A stretch of 18,569 nt of DNA, from positions 1-18,569 of the forward strand of contig NZ_JALRNF010000064.1 of the NCBI RefSeq assembly GCF_030272895.1, read 5' to 3'. The translations under genes and the position numbers were made by a program. Position 1 is the first letter of the stretch, and every line of letters begins with the position of its first letter. This DNA comes from Pseudomonas sp. BGr12 (GTDB taxonomy: Bacteria > Pseudomonadota > Gammaproteobacteria > Pseudomonadales > Pseudomonadaceae). Shown here piece by piece: positions 16,638-18,569 of the stretch. Under the pieces are notes generated by a model. It ran no database searches. It was not told the DNA's origin and saw only the letters and a list, made by a program, of their open reading frames with translations.

Positions 16638-18326
16638 TTACACCGCTGTCATGGCTACGATGATGGGGCCGCAAACAGCCAGCAGCACGTTGGAAATCGC
16701 ATAGCAGACGGTAAAGCCAATGACCGGGGTGTTGCTTTGCGACTGCTCGATGATCTTGTTCATCGACGCCGCTTCGGTCTGCGCCCCGGCCAGCGCGCCG
16801 AACAGGATCATCGGGTGCAGGCGCAACACGTAGCGGCCGAAATACAGGGCCACCAGCGGCGGCAGCAGGGTCACCACGACGCCGGATAGCAACAAGGCCG
16901 CGCCCTGATCGGCAATGGCGGCAATGGCCGCCGGCCCGGCCAGCAAGCCGACCACGGCGCCGAAGGCGGTCAGGCCGAATTCGGAGAACGCCCATTGCGC
17001 GGCAGCCGGCAACGCGCCCCTTTCCGGGTGACGGGAGTTGTGCCAGCCGATCAGCAACGATACCAGCAACACCCCGCCGCCCACGCCCAGCTCGATCGGG
17101 ATCATTCCGACATGGGCCGACAACAGCCCCAGCAACGAACCGACCACCATGCCCAGGGTATGCAGGGCGATGTCCGATTTGTAGCTCTTCTCACGCACAC
17201 GGCCCAGTTGCCCGGCCAGTGCTTCGACACTGCTCATGCGCCCGGTGAGGCTGATGACATCGCCCTTGCGCAGCAAGGTATAGGGCAACACCGGCAATTC
17301 GAGCCCCTGGCGGGTGATGCGGGTGATAAAGCAACCCATGCGCTCGCGCCCCAGCAGCCGCGCCTTGATCTCGTGCAGGGTCTTGCCACTGAGCCCCGGC
17401 GCGCACAGGACGATATCGGCGCTGGTGGTGGGGAACGACATGGCCTGCACGTCATCCACCTCCGGCCCCACCCAGTCGGGCAGCAAGGCCACGGCCTCGC
17501 GCAAGGCGTAGATACCGAGGATGTCACCGGCCACCAGCAGCATGGCCGGGTCACGTTCGTAAACCTGGCCGGCGCGCAGCACCCGCTCGACACTGATATC
17601 CGGATGCAATTGCTCGATTTCGGCGATCGACCGGCCGATCGCCGAGGCCAGGCTCAAACGGTGCGCGCGCACCACGATGCGGGTATAGGGGATGGCCAGT
17701 GACTCATCTTCCCGGCTGATGCCCAGTTCACGCTCAAGTTCGCGGGCACTTTCACGCAGGTCCACACCGAGCAACCGGGGCGCGACCGTGCCGACGAAGA
17801 CCACCAGGCCAATGGTGCCGAACACATAGGTAATGGCGTAGGCAACCGCCATGTGGCTGTTCAACTGGCTCTTGGCCTCGGCAGAAATCGGCAGGTGCGC
17901 AATGGAGCTGCTGGCCGTGCCCATGATCGCCGTGTCGGTCAATGCGCCCGCCCCGAGCCCTGCGGTAAAGCCGGCATCGAAATGGAAAATCGCGTTCAGC
18001 ATCAAAATGGTCGCCAGCGCCGTCGCGCACAGCACCACCGAAAACAGCACCAGTTTGAGCGTACCGCGGTTCAGGCTACCGAAGAATTCCGGCCCGCTTT
18101 TAAAACCGACCGCGTAAATAAAGAGTGTAAAAAATACCGATTTGAGCACGGTGGGTACTTGCAAGCCGATCTGGCCGATCAGCAAGCCCATCAACAACGC
18201 CCCGGCCACCGACCCCAGGTGAAAACTGCCGATCTTGATCCGGCCGATCATCACGCCCAAGGCAATGGCCAGGAACACTGCGATTTCCGGGTTGGCGCGC
18301 AATGCGCCCAGTACAAAATCGACCAT
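16638..18326 (-). CDS. AspT/YbjL-type aspartate:alanine exchanger family transporter
   Basis: This 562-aa inner-membrane protein belongs to the AAE transporter family (AspT, YidE, YbjL). Two homologous membrane halves flank a cytoplasmic region. The first half (1-185) has FKSGPEFFGSL (75-85) and GALTDTAIMGTASSS (127-141); the second (385-562) has the matching GALAGAQTEAASMN (510-523). Between them (about 200-375) are two TrkA-C/RCK-like segments, the second with LLRKGDVISLTG. The ATG at 18326 is chosen because CAGGAG lies 7 nt before it and the membrane segment starts right after; longer versions would translate the TTGGG repeat. The substrate is not known; aspartate, alanine or another dicarboxylate are options within the family. 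It is monocistronic here and convergent with the TonB receptor. Confidence 0.9.
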   Translation of the reverse strand: MVDFVLGALRANPEIAVFLAIALGVMIGRIKIGSFHLGSVAGALLMGLLIGQIGLQVPTVLKSVFFTLFIYAVGFKSGPEFFGSLNRGTLKLVLFSVVLCATALATILMLNAIFHFDAGFTAGLGAGALTDTAIMGTASSSIAHLPISAEAKSQLNSHMAVAYAITYVFGTIGLVVFVGTVAPRLLGVDLRESARELERELGISREDESLAIPYTRIVVRAHRLSLASAIGRSIAEIEQLHPDISVERVLRAGQVYERDPAMLLVAGDILGIYALREAVALLPDWVGPEVDDVQAMSFPTTSADIVLCAPGLSGKTLHEIKARLLGRERMGCFITRITRQGLELPVLPYTLLRKGDVISLTGRMSSVEALAGQLGRVREKSYKSDIALHTLGMVVGSLLGLLSAHVGMIPIELGVGGGVLLVSLLIGWHNSRHPERGALPAAAQWAFSEFGLTAFGAVVGLLAGPAAIAAIADQGAALLLSGVVVTLLPPLVALYFGRYVLRLHPMILFGALAGAQTEAASMNKIIEQSQSNTPVIGFTVCYAISNVLLAVCGPIIVAMTAV

Positions 18327-18434
18327 TCGAGGCTCCTGCGTCCTGGCCGCCAGCCATCTACTCAAGCCGGGATACCGCTTCAGGCTAGCTGAAAATAGGT
18401 TTTTCACGAAAGCCCGGGGGCTATGTTCCTTGGT

Positions 18435-18467
18435 TTGGGTTGGGTTGGGTTGGGTTGGGTTGGGTTG
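18435..18467 (+). repeat. (TTGGG)6 pentanucleotide tandem repeat, G-quadruplex type
   Basis: Six uninterrupted TTGGG units (18435-18464) plus a partial unit follow TGGT. Six GGG runs with 2-nt loops meet the usual G-quadruplex pattern on the plus strand. The tract lies 108 bp upstream of the transporter ATG, so the upstream region on the coding strand reads CCCAA repeats. The number of repeats could vary by slippage. Confidence 0.85.
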
Positions 18468-18516
18468 TTGAGGCTGTGAGCTTATCCATTTGATGCAGCG
18501 ACGCTGCCGGCCCCTT

Positions 18517-18558
18517 CCGCCTTTACGGCGGCCTACTTTTCTCTTGGGAAAAGTAGGC
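18517..18558. repeat. Double stem-loop at the right edge
   Basis: CCGCC-TTTAC-GGCGG forms a small hairpin at 18517-18531. It abuts a second, 10-bp perfect stem, GCCTACTTTT (18531-18540) with AAAAGTAGGC (18549-18558), around the loop CTCTTGGG. The A/T-rich inner stem is unlike the coding DNA around it. I recall sequences of this form as dispersed intergenic repeats of Pseudomonas, but the copy number cannot be checked here. The rest of 18327-18569 has no gene that I can support. Confidence 0.5.
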
Positions 18559-18569
18559 AAAACCGCTTG

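Noticed and set aside
18327..18560. N-terminal extension of the transporter through PNPTQPNPTQ repeats
   Set aside because: The repeat peptide is only the translation of the TTGGG tract; a good ribosome site and membrane start favour the ATG at 18326.

Overview
The window reads as chromosome of a fluorescent Pseudomonas, most likely of the P. putida group. The DNA is GC-rich, the genes are tightly packed, three REPIN-type paired repeats lie between operons, and the quinohemoprotein amine dehydrogenase gamma subunit matches the P. putida protein, as I remember it, at every modified residue. No mobile element, CRISPR array, rRNA or tRNA was seen.

Layout. (1) 98-6519, minus strand: the amine dehydrogenase operon qhpA-qhpD-qhpC-qhpB (alpha subunit, radical-SAM maturase, gamma precursor, beta subunit), followed beyond a REPIN by an acyl-CoA ligase gene. 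(2) 6520-6930: a divergent regulatory region with a sigma-54 promoter on each side, IHF-like sites and a central cluster of TGTnnCA/TGnnACA heptamers. (3) 6931-8424, plus strand: an aldehyde dehydrogenase gene (peaE-like). (4) 8530-14148, minus strand: a second operon encoding, in transcription order, an AcoR-type sigma-54 activator, the ABC exporter QhpF, the subtilisin-like protease QhpE and the flavin monooxygenase QhpG; its genes are 10 bp apart or overlap. (5) 14423-16555, plus strand: a TonB-dependent siderophore receptor behind a Fur-box-like site. (6) 16638-18326, minus strand: an AspT/YbjL-type transporter behind a (TTGGG)n tract.

How they work together (established for the Qhp family in Paracoccus and Pseudomonas). 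QhpC is made with a 28-residue leader. QhpD installs three Cys-to-Asp/Glu thioether crosslinks, QhpG hydroxylates the Trp that becomes cysteine tryptophylquinone, QhpE removes the leader and QhpF exports the peptide. In the periplasm it joins the di-heme alpha subunit and the beta-propeller subunit. The enzyme oxidises primary amines such as 2-phenylethylamine or alkylamines to aldehydes, and the cytoplasmic aldehyde dehydrogenase makes the acids. The ligase probably forms the CoA ester (inference).

The core system is known (the pea/qhp cluster). The less described parts are regulatory: a sigma-54/AcoR-type circuit rather than the AraC-type QhpR of Paracoccus, Hfq/Crc-type A-rich motifs in operon leaders, an intercistronic hairpin after qhpA, and a REPIN fused to a perfect palindrome that contains the qhpG stop codon.
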